A DNA stretch of 21,904 nt from NCBI GenBank assembly GCA_022561095.1, contig JADFRV010000013.1:1-21904 (forward strand), read 5' to 3'. The position numbers and the translations under genes are program-made. The notes beneath the pieces were generated by a model. It saw nothing but the letters and a program-made list of their open reading frames with translations, was not told where the DNA came from and searched no databases. Positions 14,549-21,168 of this stretch are shown here, piece by piece. Each line of letters begins with the position of its first letter. The first letter of the stretch is position 1. The DNA is from Chloroflexota bacterium (lineage in GTDB: Bacteria > Chloroflexota > Dehalococcoidia > SM23-28-2 > RBG-16-64-32).

Positions 14549-16441
14549 ATGAGTAACAAAGATACCTATCCCCCGATCTCCGACTACGGGCTGATCAGCG
14601 ACATGCACTCGTGCGCTCTGGTCTCGAAAACGGGCTCCATCGACTGGTGTTGCTTTCCCCGCTTCGATAGTCCCGCGGTGTTCAGCCGAATCCTCGACTG
14701 GGGGAAAGGCGGCTACTTCAAGGTCGCGCCTGGGGGCGTCCGATCAGTGAGCCGGCGTTACCTGCCGGGCACGAACATCCTCGAAACCACCTTCGAGACA
14801 GACACGGGGACGGCGAGGCTGATCGACTTCATGCCCACCGACCCGCATCCCGCGCCGAGCGAACCGGTGGAGAGCGGCGCCCGCCGCCGGCAGGTGGCAC
14901 GGATCATGGAGTGCGTGAGCGGGACTGTCCGGTTCACGGTGGAGTGTCGCCCCCGCTTTGAGTACGGAACGATCGTCCCTCATGCCGTGCTTCATGGTGA
15001 CCACGCCGGCTTCGCGCACGGCGGGGTGGACGCTTTCTCCTTCTCCTGCTCGGCGCCCATCCAGGAGACCGACGGCGGCTTCCGGGCGGAGGGGCTGCTG
15101 AGGTCTGGGGAGAAGCTGAGCGCGGTCGTCACCCATCAGCCCCGCTTCCCCGCTGGAAGCAGACCGTTCACATCTCACGATTTTGACGTCTTCGATCACC
15201 GTAAGATCGGTCAACGCTTAGAGGAGACGAAGCGGTTCTGGGAGGAATGGTCCTCGCTGTGCACGTATGACGGCGAGTACCGAGACGAGGTGCTTCGCTC
15301 TGCCCTGACGCTCAAGGCGCTGACCTACGCGCCCTCCGGCGCCTTCGTAGCGGCGGCGACGACATCCCTGCCTGAGGCGATCGGCGGCTCCCGCAACTGG
15401 GATTACCGCTTCACCTGGATCAGGGACGCGTCGTTCGCGCTCTACGCCCTGTTCATCATCGGCTACACCGCGGAGGCGCGTGCGTTCAAGGACTGGCTGG
15501 AGTGGAGCACCGTAGGGCGCGCCCGGGACCTCCAGATCATGTACGGCCTGGGAGGCGAGCGGCGGCTGACAGAGACGGAGCTGCCGGAGCTGGACGGATA
15601 CCGCGGCTCGCGTCCTGTGCGCATCGGCAACGCGGCGTACTCCCAGTTTCAATTGGACATCTACGGCGAAATCCTGGACTCGGCGCATCTCTACCGCAAG
15701 TTCGGCGGCGAGATGGACCCCGCCTACTGGGAGTACCTACAGCGGGTCGTCGCCTTTGTGATCGACCACTGGCGGGAGCCGGACGAAGGGATCTGGGAGA
15801 CACGTGGCGGTCGGCAGCACTTCGTCTCCTCGAAGGTCTGGTGCTGGGTGGCCCTGGACAGGGCGATAAAGGCCGCCCGCGCCCTCGGCCTCCCGGGAGA
15901 CGTGGAACGCTGGCGAAAGGTCAGGGCGGAGATCAAAGAGGACGTTCTGGCGAACGGCTACGACGCCGAGCGTGGGGCGTTCGTCCAGGCCTACGGCAGC
16001 AAGAAGCTCGACGCCAGCAACCTTCTTCTGCCCCTGTTGGGCTTCGTGCGTGTCGACGACCCCAGGATGCGTGCCACCATCGAGGCGATCGAGCGCGAGC
16101 TGACCTCGCCACAGGGTTTCGTGTTCCGCTACAAACGCGACGACGATGACGACGCGGGCCGCGAGGGCACGTTCGCGATATGCACTTACTGGCTCGCCGA
16201 CAACCTCATCGCCCTAGGCGAACTCCAACAGGCGCGCGCCCTGTTCGACAAGCTGCGGGAAAGCGCCAACGACCTGGGTCTCTTCAGCGAGGAGACGGAC
16301 CCAGATACCGGCGCGATGCTGGGCAACTTCCCGCAGGCCTTCACTCACCTAGCCTTGATCAACACAGCGGTCCAGCTACACGAGGCGGAAGAGCACCAGA
16401 AGGGTGTTCAGGGGGGCGAGACTGGGAAGAACACTTCATGA
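14549..16441 (+). CDS. Glycoside hydrolase family 15 protein (glucoamylase/trehalase-like)
   Basis: This 630-residue cytoplasmic protein has no signal peptide. The N-terminal beta-sandwich starts with the family hallmark ISDYGLISDMHSCALV and GSIDWCCFPRFDSPAVF (about 32-48). The (alpha/alpha)6 barrel carries GGSRNWDYRFTWIRDAS (near 276-292), REPDEGIWETRGG (the first catalytic Glu region, near 410-422) and YGSKKLDAS. Bacterial members without secretion signals act on intracellular trehalose, maltose or dextrins and release glucose. The immediate downstream gene, overlapping by ATGA at 16438, encodes a glucose dehydrogenase, so released glucose probably goes straight to it. Trehalase and glucoamylase cannot be told apart here. 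Confidence 0.9.
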   Translation: MSNKDTYPPISDYGLISDMHSCALVSKTGSIDWCCFPRFDSPAVFSRILDWGKGGYFKVAPGGVRSVSRRYLPGTNILETTFETDTGTARLIDFMPTDPHPAPSEPVESGARRRQVARIMECVSGTVRFTVECRPRFEYGTIVPHAVLHGDHAGFAHGGVDAFSFSCSAPIQETDGGFRAEGLLRSGEKLSAVVTHQPRFPAGSRPFTSHDFDVFDHRKIGQRLEETKRFWEEWSSLCTYDGEYRDEVLRSALTLKALTYAPSGAFVAAATTSLPEAIGGSRNWDYRFTWIRDASFALYALFIIGYTAEARAFKDWLEWSTVGRARDLQIMYGLGGERRLTETELPELDGYRGSRPVRIGNAAYSQFQLDIYGEILDSAHLYRKFGGEMDPAYWEYLQRVVAFVIDHWREPDEGIWETRGGRQHFVSSKVWCWVALDRAIKAARALGLPGDVERWRKVRAEIKEDVLANGYDAERGAFVQAYGSKKLDASNLLLPLLGFVRVDDPRMRATIEAIERELTSPQGFVFRYKRDDDDDAGREGTFAICTYWLADNLIALGELQQARALFDKLRESANDLGLFSEETDPDTGAMLGNFPQAFTHLALINTAVQLHEAEEHQKGVQGGETGKNTS

Positions 16442-17514
16442 GGGCCGTGGTTGTCACCCCCAAAAAGCCGGGCAGCGGACGGCTGGCGGAGGTGCCCGAC
16501 CCTCAGCTCCGGGAGGGCGAGGTGCTGGTTCGGGTCCAGCAAGTTGGGCTGGACGGGACGGACGCCGAGATCCTGGAGGGCCAGTACGGCGAGGCGCCAC
16601 CCGGCGACGACTACCTTATCATCGGCCACGAATCTCTCGGCCGAGTCGAGAAGGTGATGGGCGGCGCCACGGGGCTCTCCCCCGGTGACCGCGTCGTCGC
16701 CATCGTTCGCCGACCCGACCCCGTGCCCTGTCGCAACTGCGCCGCCGGCGAGTGGGACATGTGCCTCAACGGCCAGTACACGGAGCGTGGTATCAAGGGA
16801 CGCCACGGCTTCCTCGCCGAGTTCTACACGGAGTCCCCGGACTTCCTGGTCGCGGTACCAGCGGAGATCGCCCCGGTGGCGGTCCTGCTGGAGCCTCTGA
16901 GCATCGTCGAGAAGGCGATCGAGCAGATCAAGAGGATCCAGTCGCGCCTGGTCTGGCAGGCGGAGCGAGCAGTGGTGCTCGGCGCGGGACCGATAGGGCT
17001 CTTGGCGGGGATGCTGCTCAGCCTGGAGGGCATCGAGGTGCACTTCTATGACGCCACAGAGCGGGGGATCAAGAGTGACCTGGCCGAGGCCAGCGGGGCG
17101 AACTACATCTGGGCGGGTGAGCGTAAGCTCAGCCATGAACTGGCGGCCGAGATCGGAGCGGTCGACATCGTTGTGGAGGCGACAGGCTACAGCCCCTTGG
17201 CGTTCGATGCGATGGACATGGTGGCTCCCAACGGGGTCGTCTGCCTCACCGGCGTCAGCGGCGGCTCAAGAAAGCTGGAAGTGTCGGCGGATCACCTCAA
17301 CCTGGAGATGGTGCTGTCGAACAAGGTCGTCTTCGGTACCGTCAACGCCAACCGCCGCCACTTCGAGTCGGGTGTCCGCCACCTGCTGGAGATCGAGGCC
17401 CGCTGGCCCGGGCTCCTTTCGCGGATGATCACGCGCCGTCTTCCTTTGACGGAGTTCGCCCGCGCGTTCGAGCGGTCGCCAGACCACGTCAAATCGATCG
17501 TGGAGATATCGTAG
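16438..17514 (+). CDS. gdh: Zinc-dependent glucose 1-dehydrogenase, archaeal type (MDR superfamily)
   Basis: This 358-residue enzyme oxidises glucose (or a related aldose) to the lactone. The ATG at 16438 overlaps the GH15 stop; a longer open frame upstream is only GH15 sequence in another frame. VGLDGTD places Asp39 where most medium-chain dehydrogenases have a catalytic zinc Cys. Asp39, His64, Glu65 (IIGHES) and Glu152 (LEPLS) match the zinc set described for Haloferax glucose dehydrogenase. Three Cys (98, 101, 109) remain of the structural-zinc lobe. The nucleotide site is VVLGAGPIGLLAGM near 181-194. The enzyme ends the operon. Galactose or xylose as substrate, and NAD versus NADP, are open. 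Confidence 0.88.
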   Translation: MRAVVVTPKKPGSGRLAEVPDPQLREGEVLVRVQQVGLDGTDAEILEGQYGEAPPGDDYLIIGHESLGRVEKVMGGATGLSPGDRVVAIVRRPDPVPCRNCAAGEWDMCLNGQYTERGIKGRHGFLAEFYTESPDFLVAVPAEIAPVAVLLEPLSIVEKAIEQIKRIQSRLVWQAERAVVLGAGPIGLLAGMLLSLEGIEVHFYDATERGIKSDLAEASGANYIWAGERKLSHELAAEIGAVDIVVEATGYSPLAFDAMDMVAPNGVVCLTGVSGGSRKLEVSADHLNLEMVLSNKVVFGTVNANRRHFESGVRHLLEIEARWPGLLSRMITRRLPLTEFARAFERSPDHVKSIVEIS

Positions 17515-17540
17515 ACTGAATGCTCTGAGGCTCGGATGGT

Positions 17541-17552
17541 GGAGCGCGCTCC
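17541..17552. repeat. 12-base perfect palindrome after the operon
   Basis: GGAGCGCGCTCC is a perfect palindrome 26 bases past the glucose dehydrogenase stop. A second hairpin, CCACC-GCA-GGTGG, lies at 17616-17628 before the next gene. Neither is followed by a T-run, so they are possible operator or processing sites rather than clear terminators. Confidence 0.3.
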
Positions 17553-17651
17553 GTGCGGGGGCAGATAATGTGGAGAAGGTAGAGTACAGGGGCTGGCAGA
17601 ACGATAACCGTCTGTCCACCGCAGGTGGTTCTAGATAAGGGAGCGATAACG

Positions 17652-18041
17652 ATGTTTACCGAGGCAGAAAAAGCCTATTTGCAAGGCCAGCGGCTAACCA
17701 GGATCGCGACGGTCTCGGCTGACCTGCAGCCGGATGTCGCCCCCGTCGTCTTCAAGTTTGATGAGGGACGATTCTACGTCGGCGGTTACGACCTTCAGAG
17801 GACCCGCAAATACAAGAACGTACTACAGAACGCCCGCGTATCGTTGGTTGTGGATGACCTGGTGGCGGTTGAACCCTGGACTCCCCGAGGTATCAGGATC
17901 CACGGCCAGGCCGACATCGTCCCTTCCCCGGAAGAAGGCGAGCAGATCCGCATAACGCCCGCCGTGAAATGGAGCTGGGGAATTAACCAGCCAGCGATAA
18001 AGGACGGCAAGGACGTTATCGATAAGGCCACTGGGACCTAG
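17652..18041 (+). CDS. PPOX-class protein, pyridoxamine oxidase-like fold, probably F420-dependent
   Basis: This 129-residue split-barrel flavin/F420-binding protein starts at ATG 17652 with AAGGGAG at 17637-17643; a longer frame from 17625 has no family match. It begins FTEAEKAYLQGQRLTRIATV, then KFDEGRFYVGGYDL, TRKYKNVLQN and VVDDLVAVEPWTPRGIRIHG. It ends with IRITPAVKWSWGIN near 107-120. This arrangement fits the short PPOX family that includes MSMEG_5819/OxyR-type proteins, several of which use F420. Such proteins reduce or bind small hydrophobic compounds; the substrate is unknown. Its neighbour 60 bases downstream makes a pterin precursor, so a redox-cofactor context is plausible. Confidence 0.85.
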   Translation: MFTEAEKAYLQGQRLTRIATVSADLQPDVAPVVFKFDEGRFYVGGYDLQRTRKYKNVLQNARVSLVVDDLVAVEPWTPRGIRIHGQADIVPSPEEGEQIRITPAVKWSWGINQPAIKDGKDVIDKATGT

Positions 18042-18101
18042 AGCAAACGATTCTCACGGTTGCCCGAAGTAGAGCAGCGAACAGATAGAAGGAGATTGTC
18101 T

Positions 18102-18764
18102 ATGAAAGAGCGATCGCCACAGCGTATCACCGTCGAGGCCCCGGACCTTGTTGCCTCTATGGACCTCCACAAGCGCGAGGTGTCTGAGGAGCAGATTCAC
18201 AAGTTTGAAGGCTACGTGGCCGAGATTTTCACCGCCTTCGGAATGGACATCAACACACAGGCGACCGACACAACGCCAAAACGTTTTATCCGAGCGCTGT
18301 ACGACTCTACTGAAGGCTATGAGGGCGACCCTAAGCTGTTGACGGTCTTCCGAACGGAGTGCACTGGGGGACCAGACTGCAACTACAGCCAGGTTATCGA
18401 AGGGCCTATCCACTTCTCCGCTTTTTGTGAGCACCACGTCCTCCCCTTCTACGGGCACGCCTACGTAGGATACATCGCACACGGGGAAATCCTGGGGATC
18501 TCCAAGCTGACCAGGCTCGTGCGGGTGTTTACCAAGCGGTTCACCGTACAGGAGCGCATCGGCCAGCAGATCGCGGAAACGCTGCAAGTGATGCTTCAGC
18601 CGCATGGCGTGGCGATATACATGGAGGCGCACCACCTCTGTACCCAGATGCGCGGCGTACGGGAGATAGAGCCCCAAACGCGGACGACCTTCTGGCGCGG
18701 CGCCTATGACAAAGACGCAGCTCTCCGTTCTGAGTTCCTAGCGGCGAGCGGCGCCGGCGGATGA
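18102..18764 (+). CDS. folE: GTP cyclohydrolase I
   Basis: This 220-residue enzyme converts GTP to 7,8-dihydroneopterin triphosphate and formate. The ATG at 18102 follows AGAAGGAGA (18087-18095); a TTG frame at 18060 overlaps the ribosome site and is unlikely. Zinc and catalytic residues are in place: Cys109, His111 and His112 in FCEHHVLPF, and Cys180 in HHLCTQMRGV. ISKLTRLVRVFTKRFTVQER is the long conserved helix. The chain is full length. The stop overlaps the next gene in ATGA at 18761, coupling it to a reductase, so the product is likely taken to a reduced pterin rather than only to folate. Confidence 0.96.
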   Translation: MKERSPQRITVEAPDLVASMDLHKREVSEEQIHKFEGYVAEIFTAFGMDINTQATDTTPKRFIRALYDSTEGYEGDPKLLTVFRTECTGGPDCNYSQVIEGPIHFSAFCEHHVLPFYGHAYVGYIAHGEILGISKLTRLVRVFTKRFTVQERIGQQIAETLQVMLQPHGVAIYMEAHHLCTQMRGVREIEPQTRTTFWRGAYDKDAALRSEFLAASGAGG

Positions 18765-19609
18765 CCGAACTGACACCCCTGGAAACGCTATTGGGGGTGG
18801 AGCAGGGAGACGATCTACCGCTACCCGACAGGCTGGCCGGATTCTACGGACGGCTGCGGTTTCCTACCACCGGGGGACAATACGTCATCAGCAACTTTGT
18901 GACGACGCTGGATGGCGTGGTGGCCCTGATGGCGCCCGGCCACGAATCCGGTGGCGCCGTCAGCGGTTACAACAATCACGACCGGATGGTGATGGGCATA
19001 CTGCGCGCCGTCTCAGACGCCGTCGTCGTCGGTGCTGGCACGCTCAGATCGGTGCCCGAACACCTCTGGACGGCTGAGTTCATCTTCCCTTCGCTTGCCG
19101 ACGAGTACGCGCAGCTGCGTACGAGCTTGGGCAAACCGGAGCCCCCACTGAACGTCATCGTCACCAGCAGCGGGAACCTCGTCGCCGACCTGCGTGTCTT
19201 CCAGTCGCGAGATGTGCCCGTCCTCATAGTTACCACACCCAGGGGCGCCAAAAGGATCGACGCGCTGTCCATGCCACCGTCCGTCAAGGTTATCGCGGTA
19301 GAGGAAGACGGGCCAGTAGGCGCTGGGGCGATCCTGAATGCTACCAACGAGGCTCGTCAGAGCGATATGGTCCTAGTCGAAGGGGGGCCGCTGCTGATGG
19401 GCGACTTCTTCGCGGAGCGACGTCTGCACGAGCAGTTCATCACGCTGGCGCCTCAGGTAGCGGGCCGTGACGGCTCCGTCGAGCGGCCCGGGCTAGTCTC
19501 CGGGAAACGCTTCGCGCCGGACGACCCGCGCTGGGGGGCGCTGGTGAGCGTGAAGCGGGCGGGTGATCACCTCTTCCTGCGCTACTCGTTCATGCAACCC
19601 GATAGCTAG
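18761..19609 (+). CDS. RibD C-terminal/dihydrofolate-reductase-family pteridine or pyrimidine reductase
   Basis: This 282-residue NADPH-dependent reductase has the RibD_C/DHFR fold. Features are ISNFVTTLDGVVAL (about 44-57), DAVVVGAGTLRS (about 86-97), NVIVTSSGNL (about 128-137) and the strongly conserved MVLVEGGPLLMGDFFAERRL (about 204-223). There is no deaminase domain, unlike bifunctional RibD. RibD_C enzymes reduce the ribose of a pyrimidine intermediate in riboflavin or similar pathways, and relatives reduce dihydropterins. Being overlapped with folE, it may reduce the neopterin product. No other riboflavin gene is present. Substrate assignment is inference. Confidence 0.87.
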   Translation: MTELTPLETLLGVEQGDDLPLPDRLAGFYGRLRFPTTGGQYVISNFVTTLDGVVALMAPGHESGGAVSGYNNHDRMVMGILRAVSDAVVVGAGTLRSVPEHLWTAEFIFPSLADEYAQLRTSLGKPEPPLNVIVTSSGNLVADLRVFQSRDVPVLIVTTPRGAKRIDALSMPPSVKVIAVEEDGPVGAGAILNATNEARQSDMVLVEGGPLLMGDFFAERRLHEQFITLAPQVAGRDGSVERPGLVSGKRFAPDDPRWGALVSVKRAGDHLFLRYSFMQPDS

Positions 19610-19739
19610 TCCCGTCCCCGGGTGGCGCCAGCAGGCCCCTCGCCGCACGTCTGGACGCTAGTACAGCCCTGCCTTGGGCCCAGAGACTTTCTTCTCGCAT
19701 GAGATCTCCGTTCTAATTGCTCCACCGAATCGAAAGCAT

Positions 19740-19768
19740 TGACAGGCTAATGTTGACGCGTTATGCTG
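19740..19768 (+). promoter_or_regulatory. Sigma70-type promoter for the SRPBCC gene cluster
   Basis: TTGACA at 19740-19745 is followed by a 17-base spacer and TATGCT at 19763-19768. This is the best -35/-10 match noticed in the window. It faces the SRPBCC gene 248 bases downstream, which would leave a leader of about 240 bases. Confidence 0.6.
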
Positions 19769-19911
19769 ATGGCCTCAAATAGCCCTATCTCCAGGGCGGG
19801 GGATGAATGGGCACTAGACAGTTCACCTTCGGTAGGCTGAGTCTTCACGGCCGGACCTCGGACGGGGTCCAACGCGCTCGTGTCTGGAAAACCCTCTCCA
19901 CGCGCTGAGCG

Positions 19912-19930
19912 TATACCCCCATAGGGTATA
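19912..19930. promoter_or_regulatory. CsoR/CstR-family-like operator palindrome
   Basis: TATACCCCCATAGGGTATA has perfect 7-base arms (TATACCC/GGGTATA) around CCATA. A/T-rich ends flanking a C/G tract are the hallmark of operators bound by the CsoR/RcnR/CstR repressor family (copper, nickel, persulfide or formaldehyde sensing). It lies 87 bases before the SRPBCC start. No repressor gene of that family is in the window, and a simple RNA hairpin is the alternative. Confidence 0.45.
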
Positions 19931-19945
19931 GACGAAAGGGAGGTG

Positions 19946-20041
19946 ATGCCCTTGAGCACCAAGTTCGGAAAGACTGTCGCATCGGCTCGGGTTGAAAATT
20001 CGAAAGGAGGCAACAGATGCCACAGCTCACCAGGCAGGTGA
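19946..20041 (+). CDS. Possible 29-31 residue leader peptide overlapping the SRPBCC start
   Basis: A short frame from ATG 19946 or TTG 19952 runs to TGA 20039-20041, ending 25 bases inside the SRPBCC gene in another frame. GGGAGG at 19938-19943 is 8 bases before the TTG, an ideal spacing, but only 2 bases before the ATG. Such an overlapping leader could couple translation to the next gene. No homology is recognised and the frame may be accidental. Confidence 0.25.
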   Translation: MPLSTKFGKTVASARVENSKGGNRCHSSPGR

Positions 20042-20517
20042 AGATCAACGCTCCGAAGGAGAAGACCTGGGAGATCCTTGCTGACTGGGGCGCAGTCTCC
20101 AACTGGGCCCCTACCATCACGGAGTCCCACACCACGACGGAGGCTAAGCGGGGCGTAGGATCGATTAGGAGTTGCGACCACACCCAGATGGGCAATATCG
20201 AGGAGGAGGTCGTGGCGTGGGAGGAAGGCAGCAGCCTGAGCTACGACGTAATCAAGGGCCTGCCCATGCCCATGAAGTCCCTGAACAATACCTGGTCCGT
20301 GAGCGGCGAAGGCGCGGATTCGATGGTGACCCTGACGATGGACTTCGGGATGAAGTTCGGGCCTCTCGGCGCGCTGATGGCTGCGCTTGCCGTCCGGAGG
20401 ATGATGAACAAGGAGATGGGCCTCACCCTCGCAGGGCTAAAGCAGTACGTCGAAAACGGTGAGGTGGTCAGTGCCGTGAGTGAGGTTTCCGAGGGTTCTC
20501 TCGCCGCCGTCACGTAG
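20017..20517 (+). CDS. SRPBCC (START/Bet v1-like) ligand-binding protein
   Basis: This 166-residue cytoplasmic protein starts at ATG 20017 with AAAGGAGG at 20003-20010. The pattern matches the polyketide cyclase/SRPBCC fold: strand QVKINAPKEKTWEILADWGA at 6-25 with SNWAPTITES, then VGSIRSC, EEEVVAWEEGSSLSYDVI, and a long C-terminal helix with LTLAGLKQYVENG near 136-148. Such proteins hold hydrophobic ligands in a cavity between sheet and helix; many act in stress responses or lipid/aromatic metabolism. Ligand and reaction cannot be read. It leads a cluster with a SnoaL-like and an NmrA-like protein, behind a promoter and possible metal- or sulfur-responsive operator. Confidence 0.85.
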   Translation: MPQLTRQVKINAPKEKTWEILADWGAVSNWAPTITESHTTTEAKRGVGSIRSCDHTQMGNIEEEVVAWEEGSSLSYDVIKGLPMPMKSLNNTWSVSGEGADSMVTLTMDFGMKFGPLGALMAALAVRRMMNKEMGLTLAGLKQYVENGEVVSAVSEVSEGSLAAVT

Positions 20518-20574
20518 GTCTGTCCGGGCCTGCGTCCGCCACGCTGAGCCTTGGGAACGCACACGAGAAAGGAC

Positions 20575-20655
20575 AGGAGGGAGGTTATAGCGACGAAGCT
20601 GTGAGCTGCTAGCCCTATAGCCATCCGGAGACAAGGCCGATCGATTCCTAACCAA
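20575..20655 (+). repeat. Leader repeat, copy 1 (before the SnoaL-like gene)
   Basis: Block 1, AGGAGGGAGGTTATAGCGAC at 20575-20594, and block 2, GATTCCTAACCAA at 20643-20655, both recur in the same order before the next gene. The block resembles a Shine-Dalgarno but no start codon follows at a usable distance. The true ribosome site, AAGAGGAGA, follows block 2. Confidence 0.5.
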
Positions 20656-20669
20656 GAGGAGATTCATCC

Positions 20670-21044
20670 ATGACCGAAGAAATCCGAAACCTGATGCAGA
20701 CCTACCAGCGCAGCTTGAACGAAGCCGACCTGGACTTGGTCAGGGCCGTCTATGCCGACGACGCAATGTTCATCGGCCAACCCTTCCCCACGGCTACCGG
20801 GATTGAGGAGATAGCAGCGACCTATGCAGGCGCCTTTTCGAAGCTCGACTTCGACGTGCAGTTCGACATCCTGGAGATCGAACTGAGCGGCGACCTCGGT
20901 TTCGTTCGCACTCGGTCTCACGGCACCATCACACCCAAGGGCCAGAATCCCGAAGGCAGCGAAGGCAACCGGGAGATCTTCGTGGTGAAGAAGATCGCCG
21001 GTGAGTGGAAGTTCCATCGCTACATGTTCAACGCCGAGGTCTGA
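20670..21044 (+). CDS. SnoaL/NTF2-like domain protein (DUF4440-type)
   Basis: This 124-residue single-domain protein has the cone-shaped SnoaL/NTF2 fold pattern. An N-terminal helix (EEIRNLMQTYQRSLNEADLD) is followed by VRAVYADDAMFIGQ, GIEEIAATYAGAF, a strand FDILEIELSGDLGFVRTRSHG and the terminal IAGEWKFHRYMFN. Members are small isomerases, cyclases or ligand-binding proteins, often of unknown role. ATG 20670 follows AAGAGGAGA. It lies between the SRPBCC and NmrA-like genes and is preceded by the same leader repeat as the latter, suggesting common regulation. Catalytic activity is not assured. Confidence 0.85.
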   Translation: MTEEIRNLMQTYQRSLNEADLDLVRAVYADDAMFIGQPFPTATGIEEIAATYAGAFSKLDFDVQFDILEIELSGDLGFVRTRSHGTITPKGQNPEGSEGNREIFVVKKIAGEWKFHRYMFNAEV

Positions 21045-21050
21045 GAAGGC

Positions 21051-21112
21051 AGGAGGGAGGTGAAAGCGACCAATCTACGGGACATTGATAGGACGATTTG
21101 AATCCTAACAAA
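21051..21112 (+). repeat. Leader repeat, copy 2 (before the NmrA-like gene)
   Basis: AGGAGGGAGGTGAAAGCGAC at 21051-21070 matches copy 1 at 18 of 20 positions. GAATCCTAACAAA at 21100-21112 matches its second block at 11 of 13. The blocks are about 10-20 bases closer together than in copy 1, so the conserved parts, not the whole spacer, have been kept. Confidence 0.5.
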
Positions 21113-21115
21113 CTG

Positions 21116-21144
21116 CCGGCGCCGCGCAGCGGTTGCGGTGCCGG
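21116..21144 (+). terminator. Strong GC hairpin between SnoaL-like and NmrA-like genes
   Basis: CCGGCGCCGC (21116-21125) pairs with GCGGTGCCGG (21135-21144) over 10 bp, with one G-U and a 9-base loop. The following bases are A-rich rather than T-rich, so it is not a standard intrinsic terminator. It could stall polymerase, stabilise the upstream mRNA end or act as an attenuator. Confidence 0.4.
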
Positions 21145-21168
21145 AATGAAAAAGAAGGAGGAAGACCC

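Larger units (their letters stand above)
19610..20016 (+). other. 407-base intergenic region with promoter and structured leader
   Basis: No convincing gene on either strand. It holds the promoter at 19740-19768, a GCCCT/AGGGC hairpin at 19783-19798, the palindrome at 19912-19930 and a possible leader ORF at 19946-20041, all described separately. The first 130 bases show nothing recognisable apart from short G/C palindromes. Confidence 0.6.

Noticed and set aside
19747..20181. 144-residue open frame on the - strand
   Set aside because: It overlaps the SRPBCC start and a good + strand promoter and has no recognisable domain. Only the weak IS200/IS605-end resemblance was kept, as a low-interest note.
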